DNA of 24,186 bases from JAKACA01 sp050010115 (GTDB lineage Bacteria; Actinomycetota; Acidimicrobiia; Acidimicrobiales; Bog-793), in the NCBI GenBank assembly GCA_050010115.1, contig JBEKLQ010000063.1, positions 1 through 24,186 of the forward strand. Direction: 5' to 3'. The notes under the pieces were generated by a model. That model did no database searches, was not told the DNA's origin, and was given only the letters and a program-made list of their open reading frames with translations. Below are positions 6,962 to 14,044 of the stretch, in pieces. Position 1 is the stretch's first letter, and every line of letters starts with the position of its first letter. Both the position numbers and the translations under genes were made by a program.

Positions 6962-8588
6962 CAGCAACGACACCAACCTGCGGGACCACGGACGGATCCA
7001 GAGTCGACGGACTTGCCGTAGACGCGGCCGCTTCGCGCCGCGGCAAGTAGACCAGAGCCAGCACCATGGCCGTGAGAGCGATACCTCCACACACCACCAG
7101 CATGACGTCCATTGAGGTGACGAAGGCGGACTGCACGGAACGCCCGAGCGCGGCGTCCGCCAATCGCTGTGCAGCCACCATCCCACTGGCGACTCCCTCC
7201 CGTACCAGCTGAGCGACCGCCGCCGGAAGGCCGCCGACGTCCACGTGCTGGCGATACACCGAATTCAGGACGGTCCCCAGCAGCGCAACGCCGATCGTGG
7301 CGCCCACCTGCCGACATGCCATGATCAGACCGGAGCCGATGCCGGCTCGCTCAGGAGATAGCGCGCCGAGCGCGGCGTTCATGGACGCCGGAAGGACGAA
7401 GCCGAGTCCGAAGCCTGAGATGGTAAACCACAGCGCTGCCCGAGCAGTGCCGCTGCCAACCTCGGTCCCGGCCCCGAGAAAGAGCCCCGAGGCCATTACG
7501 GCGAATCCGATGGCCACCACGATGTTCGCTCCGACCCTAGGCCCAGACCGCATCGCCGCCCCGCCACGGGTCCGGGCCTCTTGCAGCCGGGTGGCGAGAC
7601 CCGCGCCGACGACGAGCCCGCCGACCATCGGTAGCAGGCGGATGCCGCTACCCAAGGGGTTCTGCCCCATCACATTCTGGAAGTACTGGGGCATCACGAA
7701 GAGCAGTCCGAACATGGCGAATGAGACCATGGTGGCGAGCACCGTGCCCCACGTGAATCGAGCCGATCGAAACAGCCCGAGATCGACCAAGGGCTCCCGA
7801 CCTCGCCTGAGCAGGTGACGCTCCCAGGCGACAAAGGCGATGAGTCCAACGGCTCCGGCCACGAGTGCAGTTACCGCACGGGTGCTTCCCCAACCGTCCT
7901 GCCCGGCTTGGATCACGCCGTAGGTGAGACCCATCAGGCCGAGACTCGATACCGCCACGCCGAATGCGTCGAGGCGGGGCGCCCGGGCACTGCGGGACTC
8001 GGGCATGAGCACCGCGATCGCCACGAGTGCCACGGCGACGACCGGAACATTGATCAGGAAGACCGACCCCCACCAAAAGTGGTCGAGCAGCCAGCCACCG
8101 AGCAGGGGGCCGAGCGGGTAGCCGACCATGGTGCAGGCCATGACCACCGCAGTCGCCTTTTGGCGCTCCTCGTCGGTGGGGAACAACACGGCCAGGATCG
8201 ACAGCGACACCGTCATGATCACTGCGGCGCCGGCACCCAACACTGCCCGCGTAGCGATGAGGGCCACCGGAGAACCGGCGTAGGCGCACGCTGCCGAGCT
8301 CGCTGCGAAGACCACCAGTGCGACCAGAAGCAAGCGCTTGCGACCGAAGCGGTCGGCGAGCAGCCCCGCCGGAAGGAGCAGTGCCGCGAGCACGAGGCTG
8401 TAGGAGTCCACGAACCACTGGAGTTGGCTGGTGGAGGCGTGCAACGCCTTCGCCAAGGTGGGCAGTGCCACGTTCAGCACGGTCAGATCGATCCCGACCG
8501 CCAGCACCGCGGCGGAAAGCGCAATCAACGCCCACCACCGCTGGCTCGTCCTGTTCTTCTGCTTCTCTTGGGCGAAAGGCTGCATCAT
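6954..8588 (-). CDS. DHA2-type (14-helix) MFS drug efflux transporter
   Basis: The product is 544 residues, the usual size for EmrB/QacA-type proton antiporters. It opens with a short polar tail (MMQPFAQEKQKNRTSQRWW) and a first helix (ALIALSAAVLAVGIDLTVLNVALP) containing the family's D-xx-VLNVALP signature. Motif A appears as LADRFGRKRLLL. Motif C, typical of antiporters, appears near VLGAGAAVIMTVSLSIL. About 14 hydrophobic segments can be traced, with a cytoplasmic loop around WERHLLRRGREPLVDL. Such pumps export drugs, dyes or detergents across the cytoplasmic membrane; the substrate cannot be read from sequence. It is cotranscribed with the TetR gene and diverges from an ArsR gene. The start lies 5 nt after a -10-like hexamer, so the mRNA may be leaderless. 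Confidence 0.93.
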   Translation of the reverse strand: MMQPFAQEKQKNRTSQRWWALIALSAAVLAVGIDLTVLNVALPTLAKALHASTSQLQWFVDSYSLVLAALLLPAGLLADRFGRKRLLLVALVVFAASSAACAYAGSPVALIATRAVLGAGAAVIMTVSLSILAVLFPTDEERQKATAVVMACTMVGYPLGPLLGGWLLDHFWWGSVFLINVPVVAVALVAIAVLMPESRSARAPRLDAFGVAVSSLGLMGLTYGVIQAGQDGWGSTRAVTALVAGAVGLIAFVAWERHLLRRGREPLVDLGLFRSARFTWGTVLATMVSFAMFGLLFVMPQYFQNVMGQNPLGSGIRLLPMVGGLVVGAGLATRLQEARTRGGAAMRSGPRVGANIVVAIGFAVMASGLFLGAGTEVGSGTARAALWFTISGFGLGFVLPASMNAALGALSPERAGIGSGLIMACRQVGATIGVALLGTVLNSVYRQHVDVGGLPAAVAQLVREGVASGMVAAQRLADAALGRSVQSAFVTSMDVMLVVCGGIALTAMVLALVYLPRREAAASTASPSTLDPSVVPQVGVVADD

Positions 8589-8589
8589 T

Positions 8590-8600
8590 AGACAGTGTCT
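8590..8600. promoter_or_regulatory. Candidate operator palindrome (AGACAGTGTCT)
   Basis: AGACA-G-TGTCT is a perfect inverted repeat placed 1 bp before the MFS start codon and overlapping its candidate -10 element. A repressor bound here would block the pump promoter. The TetR gene in the same operon is the obvious candidate binder; this is inferred from position only. Confidence 0.5.
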
Positions 8601-8622
8601 GTCATTTTAATCTCTCTGTCAA
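8594..8622 (-). promoter_or_regulatory. Candidate promoter of the MFS-TetR operon, leaderless
   Basis: On the minus strand a consensus -35 (TTGACA, 8617-8622) is separated by 17 bp from GACACT (8594-8599). The start ATG (8588) lies 5 nt further on, so transcription would begin at or within a base or two of the start codon. No Shine-Dalgarno is present, as expected for a leaderless mRNA. Confidence 0.55.
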
Positions 8623-8637
8623 CAGAAAGCATCTGTC
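8598..8637 (+). repeat. Three TCTGTC direct repeats at exact 17-bp spacing
   Basis: TCTGTC starts at 8598, 8615 and 8632. The first two extend to TCTGTCA. The first overlaps the AGACAGTGTCT palindrome and the second overlaps the -35 of the pump promoter. Regular spacing suggests repeated binding sites for a regulator, though 17 bp is not a whole number of helical turns. Confidence 0.55.
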
Positions 8638-8661
8638 CGTCTATATTCGGCTATACATGCC

Positions 8662-8691
8662 TTGCAGCGTATATAGTTTATGGAGCATACT
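8662..8691 (+). promoter_or_regulatory. Candidate promoter of the ArsR gene, leaderless
   Basis: TTGCAG (8662-8667), an 18-bp spacer and CATACT (8686-8691) precede the GTG at 8697 by 5 nt. The spacer contains ATATAG, which forms an inverted repeat with CTATAT at 8641-8646 and could be an ArsR operator. The stretch is markedly AT-rich for this window. Confidence 0.5.
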
Positions 8692-8696
8692 TTTGC

Positions 8697-9044
8697 GTGA
8701 GCTTGATATTCGAGGTGCTGGCGGAGCCCACCCGCCGCAAGATCCTGGATCTCCTGCGAGACGGGGAACGCCCGGTTGGCGAGTTGGTCCAGTCCCTGGG
8801 GTTGAGCCAGCCGGCCGTGTCGAAGCACCTGCGAGTCCTGCGGGAGGCACGCCTCGTCGAAGCCCGTGTGGAGGGTCAGCGCCGCCTCTACCGAGTGCTA
8901 CCCAAGTCGCTGCGCGAGATGGACGCTTGGTTGGCGCCTTACCGGGCACAGTGGGAGTCGAGCCTCGACGCGCTCGATCACCACCTCGAGGGCATGGGTG
9001 GCAACCGGGACGAGGCGAGTCCGCCGGGTGGGACGCCGAGCTGA
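8697..9044 (+). CDS. ArsR-type winged-helix transcriptional regulator
   Basis: From the GTG at 8697 the product is 115 residues. A winged helix-turn-helix occupies about residues 3-80: FEVLAEPTRRKILDLLRDGE, then PVGELVQSLGLSQPAVSKHL, then VLREARLVEARVEGQRRLY. The upstream part of the open frame is AT-rich promoter DNA and gives a poor protein, so the GTG is preferred. The metal-binding ELCVCD motif of arsenic/cadmium sensors is absent. The LREMDAWLAPYRAQWESSLDALDHHL tail region, quoted here in part as LREMDAWLAPYRAQW, matches the non-metal subgroup often linked to stress or solvent-response genes. It diverges from the MFS operon and precedes a PLP enzyme by 83 bp in the same direction, so it could regulate either, or itself. 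Confidence 0.88.
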   Translation: MSLIFEVLAEPTRRKILDLLRDGERPVGELVQSLGLSQPAVSKHLRVLREARLVEARVEGQRRLYRVLPKSLREMDAWLAPYRAQWESSLDALDHHLEGMGGNRDEASPPGGTPS

Positions 9045-9127
9045 CCGCGGTGACCGCTCCGTGGCAGAACCGGTAAGACTCGTTGCCGCTGGCGACGCTC
9101 GACCGAACACCCGGAGGACTCGTACCC

Positions 9128-10333
9128 ATGCCCCTTGACATCGCAGCCATCCGGGCGGGCTTCCCGGCGCTCGCCGACGGAAGGGCCTACCTCGACGGCG
9201 CCGCCGGTACGCAGGTGCCGCACACGGTCATCGAGGCCATCGCGGCGGCCTATCGCGGTGGGCTCGGCAACCTCGGAGGGACCTTCGCCGCCAGCGCCCG
9301 GTCCGGGCACATCGTCGCCGAGTGCCGTCAAGCCGTCGCCGATCTCGTCGGGGGCAAGCCAGAGGGGGTCATCCTCGGGCCGAACATGACGACGCTCACG
9401 TACCGGCTCGCGGCAACCCTCGCCAAGCAGTGGCAGGAAGGTGACGAGGTCGTCGTGTCACGGCTCGACCACGACGCCAACATCCGCCCCTGGGTGCAAG
9501 CAGCCGAGCGGGTCGGCGTCGTCGTGAGATGGGCGGAGGTCGATGTCCGGACGGGGGAGCTGCCGGTAGAGCAGTACGACGAGCTCATCGGACCACGCAC
9601 CCGGCTCGTCGCCGTCACTGCCGCCAGCAATGTGCTCGGCACGCGACCCGACGTCCCTGCCATCGCCGCCAAAGCCCGGGCAGCCGGAGCGCTCGCGTAC
9701 GTGGACGGCGTGCACGCAACGCCTCACGGACCGATTGACATCGACGAGCTCGGCGCTGACCTCTATGCGACCAGCGCGTACAAGTGGGCAGGTCCCCACA
9801 TCGGTACGGTCGTGGCAGATCCCGCCCTACTGGGGACGCTGCACCCTGACAAGCTCGCACCATCTCCGAACGACGTGCCGGAGCGCTTCGAGCAGGGCAC
9901 GCCGTCGTTCGCCGACTTCGCAGGCGTGACAGCGGCTGTCGACCACCTTTGCGAACTGGACCCTGCGTCGACGGGCTCTCGCAGGGATCGGGTGCTCGCC
10001 TCGATGGCAGCCGCCGAGGCCTACGAGGCGGCGCTGTTCGAGATCCTGCTCGGTGGGCTCGAGGCGATGACGCACGTGACGACGTACGGCAAGGCCCGAC
10101 GACGGACCGCTACCGCGTACTTCACGGTCGCAGGCCGGACCCCGCGATCGGTTGCGGAACACCTTGCCAGCCGAGGGATCAACGTATGGTCAGGCGACAA
10201 CTACGCCTTTGAGCTGACCACCGCGCTCGGGATCCGAGCCAGCGGGGGCGCTGTGCGGGCTGGGCTCGTTCACTACAACGACCGCTCCGACGTCGACCGT
10301 CTGCTGGAGGGCGTCGCCGAGCTCGCCCCGTAG
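9128..10333 (+). CDS. Class V aminotransferase-fold PLP enzyme, cysteine desulfurase-like
   Basis: The 401-residue product has the fold-type I class V aminotransferase layout. The N-terminus reads YLDGAAGTQVP. The PLP-binding Asp is Asp193 in AYVDGVHATPH and the Schiff-base Lys is Lys219 in SAYKWAGPHIG. It resembles the cysteine desulfurase-like subfamily (VC1184 type). In true desulfurases a mobile-loop Cys attacks the substrate; the equivalent C-terminal stretch here (VWSGDNYAFELT) has no Cys, and the only two Cys residues lie elsewhere (AECRQA and HLCELD). A desulfurase role is therefore doubtful; a lyase, epimerase or kynureninase-like reaction is as likely. The ATG at 9128 is chosen for GGAGG at 9113-9117. 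It follows the ArsR gene by 83 bp, possibly in one operon. Confidence 0.85.
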   Translation: MPLDIAAIRAGFPALADGRAYLDGAAGTQVPHTVIEAIAAAYRGGLGNLGGTFAASARSGHIVAECRQAVADLVGGKPEGVILGPNMTTLTYRLAATLAKQWQEGDEVVVSRLDHDANIRPWVQAAERVGVVVRWAEVDVRTGELPVEQYDELIGPRTRLVAVTAASNVLGTRPDVPAIAAKARAAGALAYVDGVHATPHGPIDIDELGADLYATSAYKWAGPHIGTVVADPALLGTLHPDKLAPSPNDVPERFEQGTPSFADFAGVTAAVDHLCELDPASTGSRRDRVLASMAAAEAYEAALFEILLGGLEAMTHVTTYGKARRRTATAYFTVAGRTPRSVAEHLASRGINVWSGDNYAFELTTALGIRASGGAVRAGLVHYNDRSDVDRLLEGVAELAP

Positions 10334-10361
10334 GCGCCGCAAACACCCGAGGCAACAGCTC

Positions 10362-10487
10362 GTGAAGGCGTTGAGCGACGACGACGTGACGGTGTTGCTC
10401 TCCGAGGTGCTCCGTCATCTCGAGGCGAGGACCGGGACGCCGCCCGAACGTGCGCCGACGCCAGCCCGCGGGGCTGAACCCCGCTGA
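10362..10487 (+). CDS. Possible small protein after the PLP enzyme
   Basis: A GTG at 10362, with GAGG about 9 nt upstream, opens 41 codons. The product begins with an acidic helix-like segment (ALSDDDVTVLLSEVLRHLEAR) of ordinary protein composition, partly quoted here, and ends in a Pro/Arg-rich tail. It starts 28 bp after the PLP enzyme in the same direction. No family is recognised. The stop codon sits on the 3' side of a small hairpin, so the region could equally be untranslated 3' sequence. Confidence 0.3.
   Translation: MKALSDDDVTVLLSEVLRHLEARTGTPPERAPTPARGAEPR
10468..10484 (+). terminator. Short GC hairpin, possible terminator
   Basis: GCGGGG, loop CTGAA, CCCCGC forms a perfect 6-bp stem, followed after TGAA by only TTT. 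It lies between the PLP enzyme and the next small gene and could end the ArsR-PLP transcript. The weak T-run keeps confidence low. Confidence 0.4.
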
Positions 10488-10535
10488 ATTTCTCGTGCTC
10501 GGACTACTGAGACACGTCAACCTCCCTGGCACGCC

Positions 10536-10541
10536 TATGGT
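10536..10541 (+). promoter_or_regulatory. Candidate -10 of a leaderless transcript
   Basis: TATGGT ends 6 nt before the ATG at 10548, and there is no Shine-Dalgarno. The placement fits a leaderless promoter; no convincing -35 is seen. Confidence 0.35.
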
Positions 10542-10547
10542 ATCCGC

Positions 10548-10796
10548 ATGCGCAAAGCGCGGCGTGTCATCGCAATCATCCTCTTGATCGGCGCGATCGC
10601 GGCGATCGCCGTCGGCGTTGTGTACCTGACGGTGCCGGCGCACTCACTGCCATCGTTCCTCCCCGGGCACGTGCACGGGGGGTCGACAAAGAAGCTGTGG
10701 AAGAAGGGCACCGCCGGTGTCGTGGCCGGAGTCGTACTGTTCGGCTTGGCGGTCGGTGTCAGGTTGTCGGGTCGCCGCAAGCGGCACTGGAACTGA
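10548..10796 (+). CDS. Small two-helix membrane protein
   Basis: The product is 82 residues with two clear membrane segments: VIAIILLIGAIAAIAVGVVY (about 7-26) and GVVAGVVLFGLAVGVRL (about 57-74). They are separated by a roughly 30-residue loop with Pro, Gly and His (PGHVHGGSTKKLWKK) and end in a basic tail (SGRRKRHWN). The positive-inside rule suggests both termini are cytoplasmic. I recognise no family and see no catalytic motif. The gene stands between the PLP enzyme and the polymerase gene, whose open frame overlaps it. The polymerase more likely starts downstream, so the overlap is probably not real. Confidence 0.65.
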   Translation: MRKARRVIAIILLIGAIAAIAVGVVYLTVPAHSLPSFLPGHVHGGSTKKLWKKGTAGVVAGVVLFGLAVGVRLSGRRKRHWN

Positions 10797-10845
10797 TCAG
10801 CCCACTACTGAGCTCCTGCGCCTGGAGACGTCCGAGCATGCGTCG

Positions 10846-11979
10846 ATGAGCCCCGATGGCGGACCGCCCCGCTCGACCAGCCGGCGAACGCCACGAGAGC
10901 GGGGCGAGAGACACGAAGCGAGCGGTTCGCGCGAACCACCGGTGAGCGTCGACGTCGACGGCCGCACCGTCGAGATCACCAACCCGACCAAGGTGTTCTT
11001 CAGCGCGAGAGGCGAGACCAAGCTCGACCTTGCGAAGTACTACGTCGCTGTCGGCCGTGGTGCCCTGAGAGGCGTCCATGATCGGCCGACGGTTCTCAAG
11101 CGCTATCCCGACGGTGCCGAGGGCTCGTTCTTCTATCAGAAGCGCGTGCCGGCAAACCGCCCTCCATGGCTTGAGACGGTGACCGTGCAGTTCCCGAGCG
11201 GCAGGAGTGCAGAGGAGCTGTGCCCCCAAGACGTCGGGCACCTGCTCTGGGCCGTGAATCTGGGCTGTCTTGACCTCAACCCCTGGCCCGTCCGGAGGAC
11301 CGATGTGGACCATCCGGACGAGCTGCGGATCGACCTCGATCCCCAGCCTGGCGTCGCCTTTAACGACGTTCGCCGCGTGGCCCTCGAATGCCGGGAGCTG
11401 CTGTCGGAGTACGGGATGGTCGGTTTTCCGAAGATGTCGGGCTCACGGGGCATTCACATCAACGTTCGCATCGAACCGAGATGGGACTTCACCGATGTAC
11501 GCCGCGCGGCCCTCGCCCTCGCCAGGGAGATCGAGCGCCGCCTATCGCGCATCGCAACCTCCAAGTGGTGGAAGGAGGAACGCGGCGAACGCGTCCTCAT
11601 CGACTACAACCAGAACGCCCGCGACCGCACGGTGGCCTCCGCGTACTCAGTGCGGGCGAATCCGGAGGGACGGGTGTCGTGCCCATTGGACTGGGACGAG
11701 GTTCCCGACGCCGAGCCGAGCGATCTCACTATCGCTACGGTGCCGGCCCGTTATGCCAGCAAAGGCGACCCCGGCGCCGGTATCGACGACGTCCGCTATG
11801 AGCTGTCGGCGTTGCTGGAGCTGGCGGCGCGTGACGAGGCGGATGGGCTCGGCGACGCACCTTGGCCACCCCATTTCGCCAAGCAGGCCGGGGAGGGGCG
11901 CCGGGTTGCCCCGAGCCGGCGGAAGGCCGAGCCGGGCGCCGAACCGGGTACTGAGCCGGGCGCCGAACCGGGCAAGTGA
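10846..11979 (+). CDS. LigD-type polymerase/primase domain protein (stand-alone)
   Basis: From the ATG at 10846 the product is 377 residues. After a polar leader of about 35 residues it is one archaeo-eukaryotic-primase-type LigD polymerase domain. Recognisable elements are TNPTKVFF, the metal-binding Asp163/Asp165 in RIDLDPQPG, His204 in SGSRGIHINVRI, the SKWWKEER block and DYNQNARDRTVASAYSVR. In bacterial end joining this domain fills and extends broken ends beside the ligase and Ku. Here there is no ligase or nuclease domain and no Ku gene in the window, as for the stand-alone PolD-type enzymes of actinobacteria, which may also act in base-excision or gap repair. The open frame extends 43 codons upstream, but that part overlaps the preceding gene. 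A GTG at 10942 is another possible start. The C-terminus ends in a short Glu-Pro-Gly repeat. Confidence 0.9.
   Translation: MSPDGGPPRSTSRRTPRERGERHEASGSREPPVSVDVDGRTVEITNPTKVFFSARGETKLDLAKYYVAVGRGALRGVHDRPTVLKRYPDGAEGSFFYQKRVPANRPPWLETVTVQFPSGRSAEELCPQDVGHLLWAVNLGCLDLNPWPVRRTDVDHPDELRIDLDPQPGVAFNDVRRVALECRELLSEYGMVGFPKMSGSRGIHINVRIEPRWDFTDVRRAALALAREIERRLSRIATSKWWKEERGERVLIDYNQNARDRTVASAYSVRANPEGRVSCPLDWDEVPDAEPSDLTIATVPARYASKGDPGAGIDDVRYELSALLELAARDEADGLGDAPWPPHFAKQAGEGRRVAPSRRKAEPGAEPGTEPGAEPGK
11930..11974 (+). repeat. Short tandem repeat encoding an EPG-rich tail
   Basis: GAGCCGGGCGCC and GAACCGGGTACT-type 12-mers alternate, giving AEPGAEPGTEPGAEPGK at the end of the polymerase protein. 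It looks like slippage-prone low-complexity sequence and is likely to vary in length between strains. Confidence 0.65.
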
Positions 11980-11980
11980 G

Positions 11981-12667
11981 CTACTCGCTCTTGTCCTCGA
12001 TCTCCCAAGCGTGGTCGAGGACGTGCCAAGCGATCCGGCGAGCGGCGTAGCGAGGCGGCCACGGTTCGGCTGGCGGGCGGCCACCGCGTGATCGAGGTGG
12101 ATCCCCTGGAGGCGCCGAGCCCTCGGCGATCACGTCGGCGAGCTCGAGGCGGAATGCTCGCACCGAGCTGAGGTCTGAAGCGTCGAGCGTGCGAGCGGGA
12201 CAGCCGAGCCGGCGGGCATATGCAATCTCGGCGTTGAGCACGTGCTCCACGATGGCATCGCGGTCCCGCCCACCGCCCCGGGGCCCCTTGCGCATCGTCG
12301 GCGGGGCGTCGGCGGCGACGCTGGCGAGCACGTCCCAGCATGCCCGCATCAACGCAGCAGTCCGCGCCCGATCCTCGGCCGCCATCGGTGCCAGATCTGC
12401 GGTGGGAATCGCGCCGGGAGCGCCGAAGTCGGTCGTGGCATCGCCATCGAGCCGCTCCAATACCGCTGGCTCCAGACCCTCCCCCACAGCCAGGAATTCC
12501 AAGCCGGCCAGCTCGGCGACGACTCGGTATCGGTCGGCATACGTCTCCAGGGTTGCGAGCGCCTGTTCCTCGTTCTTGCCTGATCGGCACCATCCGGGCC
12601 ACTCGAGGGCGCCGGCGAAGACGCGTTTCGCTCCGAATTCGAGGTATACGGGGATCGCTCGAGTCAT
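11981..12667 (-). CDS. HicB-like N-terminal segment fused to a DinB-like helical domain
   Basis: The product is 228 residues. Residues 5-50 (YLEFGAKRVFAGALEWPGW, then EEQALATLETYADRY) resemble the partial RNase-H fold of HicB-type proteins. The rest (about 95-225) is helical with a DinB-like His set: His142 in EHVLNAE and His215/His219 in WHVLDHAWE, which could bind a metal. DinB-like proteins include mycothiol- and bacillithiol-dependent transferases, but no substrate can be assigned here. The start at 12667 overlaps the upstream GDPD stop by ATGA, so the two are translationally coupled. It ends 1 bp from the convergent polymerase gene, leaving no room for a separate terminator. The open frame continues upstream of the chosen start but only as a shadow of the GDPD gene. 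Confidence 0.72.
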   Translation of the reverse strand: MTRAIPVYLEFGAKRVFAGALEWPGWCRSGKNEEQALATLETYADRYRVVAELAGLEFLAVGEGLEPAVLERLDGDATTDFGAPGAIPTADLAPMAAEDRARTAALMRACWDVLASVAADAPPTMRKGPRGGGRDRDAIVEHVLNAEIAYARRLGCPARTLDASDLSSVRAFRLELADVIAEGSAPPGDPPRSRGGRPPAEPWPPRYAARRIAWHVLDHAWEIEDKSE

Positions 12668-13404
12668 AGTCCGTCCCGCAACCTCAGTGCCACGACCGGT
12701 CGATCGGTCGTGACGATGTCGACGTCGCGCGGGGACAGCCAGCGCCGCAGGCCGACCGTGCTGTCGATCGTCCACACGAGGACCATCATGTGCCGCTTGC
12801 GGCACCAGCGTCGCAACCCGGGGCGCGCCAGGAGGTACATCGCAGCGATCCCGTTCGCCCCGCAGCGCCGCAGCCGCGGGTACGGCCAGATCTCAGAGGC
12901 GCGTAATCGGAGGTTGCCTATGATGCCGAGCCCGGTTCCGGGCCGGCCGAGGGACAGGCACACGGGCACGTCAGGAGGGATCGCCCTCGGGACCACGACG
13001 TTCTCGTCGTGCAAAGTGGTGACGAGCAATCTCCGGCCGGTTCGTCTCAGCGCCGCGATGGCAGTCACCTCACGGCCGGTCCCTTTCAGGTCGAGATGGA
13101 TCCCCGACCGGAGGCCGGCGCGACCAGTTCGCGCTTCAGCGGCGTCAAGCACAGCGAGAAACTCCTCCAACGTCGGCACCTCGGCCCGCCGGGTGGGTGG
13201 GAGCGCCTCGTAGTCGAGGTCGGCGATCCCGCCGATCCGGGGCAGCCACGGATCGTGGACGCAGACGAGCCGGCCGTCGCGAGTCGCGCGGACATCGGCC
13301 TCGATCCATTCGGCGCCCCGCTCGGCAGCGGACTCGAACGCTGCGAGCGTTGCACTGGGCGCCAGCTCCTTACCTCCCCGGTGCCACGACACCTCCGCCA
13401 CCAT
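12664..13404 (-). CDS. Glycerophosphodiester phosphodiesterase family protein
   Basis: From the ATG at 13404 the product is 246 residues. It has the GDPD TIM-barrel signatures: His8/Arg9 in SWHRGGKE, Glu35 and Asp37 in WIEADVRATRDG, and His50 in VCVHDPWLPR, followed by HLDLKGTG. These match the catalytic His pair and the metal-binding acidic residues. The usual PENT after the first His is PSAT here, so one conserved Glu/Asn is replaced and activity may differ. It lacks a signal peptide and should be cytoplasmic, cleaving glycerophosphodiesters to glycerol-3-phosphate plus an alcohol. A TTG 13 codons upstream (13443) is an alternative start. It is coupled to the HicB-DinB gene by an ATGA overlap. 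Confidence 0.85.
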   Translation of the reverse strand: MVAEVSWHRGGKELAPSATLAAFESAAERGAEWIEADVRATRDGRLVCVHDPWLPRIGGIADLDYEALPPTRRAEVPTLEEFLAVLDAAEARTGRAGLRSGIHLDLKGTGREVTAIAALRRTGRRLLVTTLHDENVVVPRAIPPDVPVCLSLGRPGTGLGIIGNLRLRASEIWPYPRLRRCGANGIAAMYLLARPGLRRWCRKRHMMVLVWTIDSTVGLRRWLSPRDVDIVTTDRPVVALRLRDGL

Positions 13405-13554
13405 CGGCCAAGCCTGCCATGCCACCGGTGGACTCGCCGGCAAAGGAGCATTGCCCGCGGCCAGGCACTACTCGGTAACACTGCGCTACGCGATCGTCAC
13501 ATGAGAGATAGCCTCCTTCTAGGAGCAAGGGGTCGAGCGCAATGGTGCTGATCG

Positions 13555-14031
13555 ATGGGTGAGGCGGCGTGGTGGCTGCTCATCGCAGCCGTCTTCGTGG
13601 TCGTTGAGCTTGGACATCGCGCGTTCTATGCCATGTTCATCGGGCTAGGCGCACTCTTCGCCGCCATGGTGGCGATCGCCGGCCTGGGCGTCGTGGTTCA
13701 GATTCCGGTGTTCGTCGCTGCCGCCATCGCGGGCCTCGTGCTGATACGGCCGACCGTGGCCAGAGCGATGTCTCGAGGCGAGCAGCTCGTATCGGGGGCC
13801 GAGGGTCTCGTCGGGAAAGAGGCGGTCGTGGTCGAAGCCGTCGGCAGGGTCACCCATCCCGGCAAGATCCGCATCCAAGGTGAGTCGTGGAAGGCCGTCT
13901 CGAACAACGACGAGACGATCGCCCCGGGCACCGTTGTGATGATCCTGGACCTGCAGGGCTCGACGTTCGTCGTGCAGGACATGCCCGCCCTCGGCTTGTC
14001 GCCCTTCGAACTACCCGAAGACACCACTTAA
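13555..14031 (+). CDS. NfeD-like membrane protein
   Basis: The 158-residue product has an N-terminal membrane region of two to three helices (WWLLIAAVFVVVELG, FYAMFIGLGALFAAMVAIAG, IPVFVAAAIAGLVLI). A soluble C-terminal OB-fold domain of NfeD type follows (about 80-150: GLVGKEAVVVEAVGRVTHPG, then TVVMILDLQGSTFVVQD). NfeD proteins are encoded beside stomatin/SPFH proteins and are thought to work with them in membrane microdomain or protein-quality functions. The SPFH gene starts 13 nt after this stop. The ATG at 13555 follows an in-frame stop by one codon, so no longer form exists. No Shine-Dalgarno is visible. Confidence 0.9.
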   Translation: MGEAAWWLLIAAVFVVVELGHRAFYAMFIGLGALFAAMVAIAGLGVVVQIPVFVAAAIAGLVLIRPTVARAMSRGEQLVSGAEGLVGKEAVVVEAVGRVTHPGKIRIQGESWKAVSNNDETIAPGTVVMILDLQGSTFVVQDMPALGLSPFELPEDTT

Positions 14032-14044
14032 GGAGATTTGTTCG

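Noticed and set aside
7815..8591. 258-codon plus-strand open frame opposite the MFS gene.
   Set aside because: His/Gly/Arg-rich antisense shadow of a clear transporter gene.
10717..10845. Longer polymerase start at 10717.
   Set aside because: The extra residues overlap the small membrane protein gene in another frame and do not resemble the family.
11981..12667. HicA-HicB toxin-antitoxin system.
   Set aside because: No small HicA-like double-stranded RNA-binding ORF adjoins it; the upstream partner is a GDPD and the downstream neighbour is a convergent polymerase.
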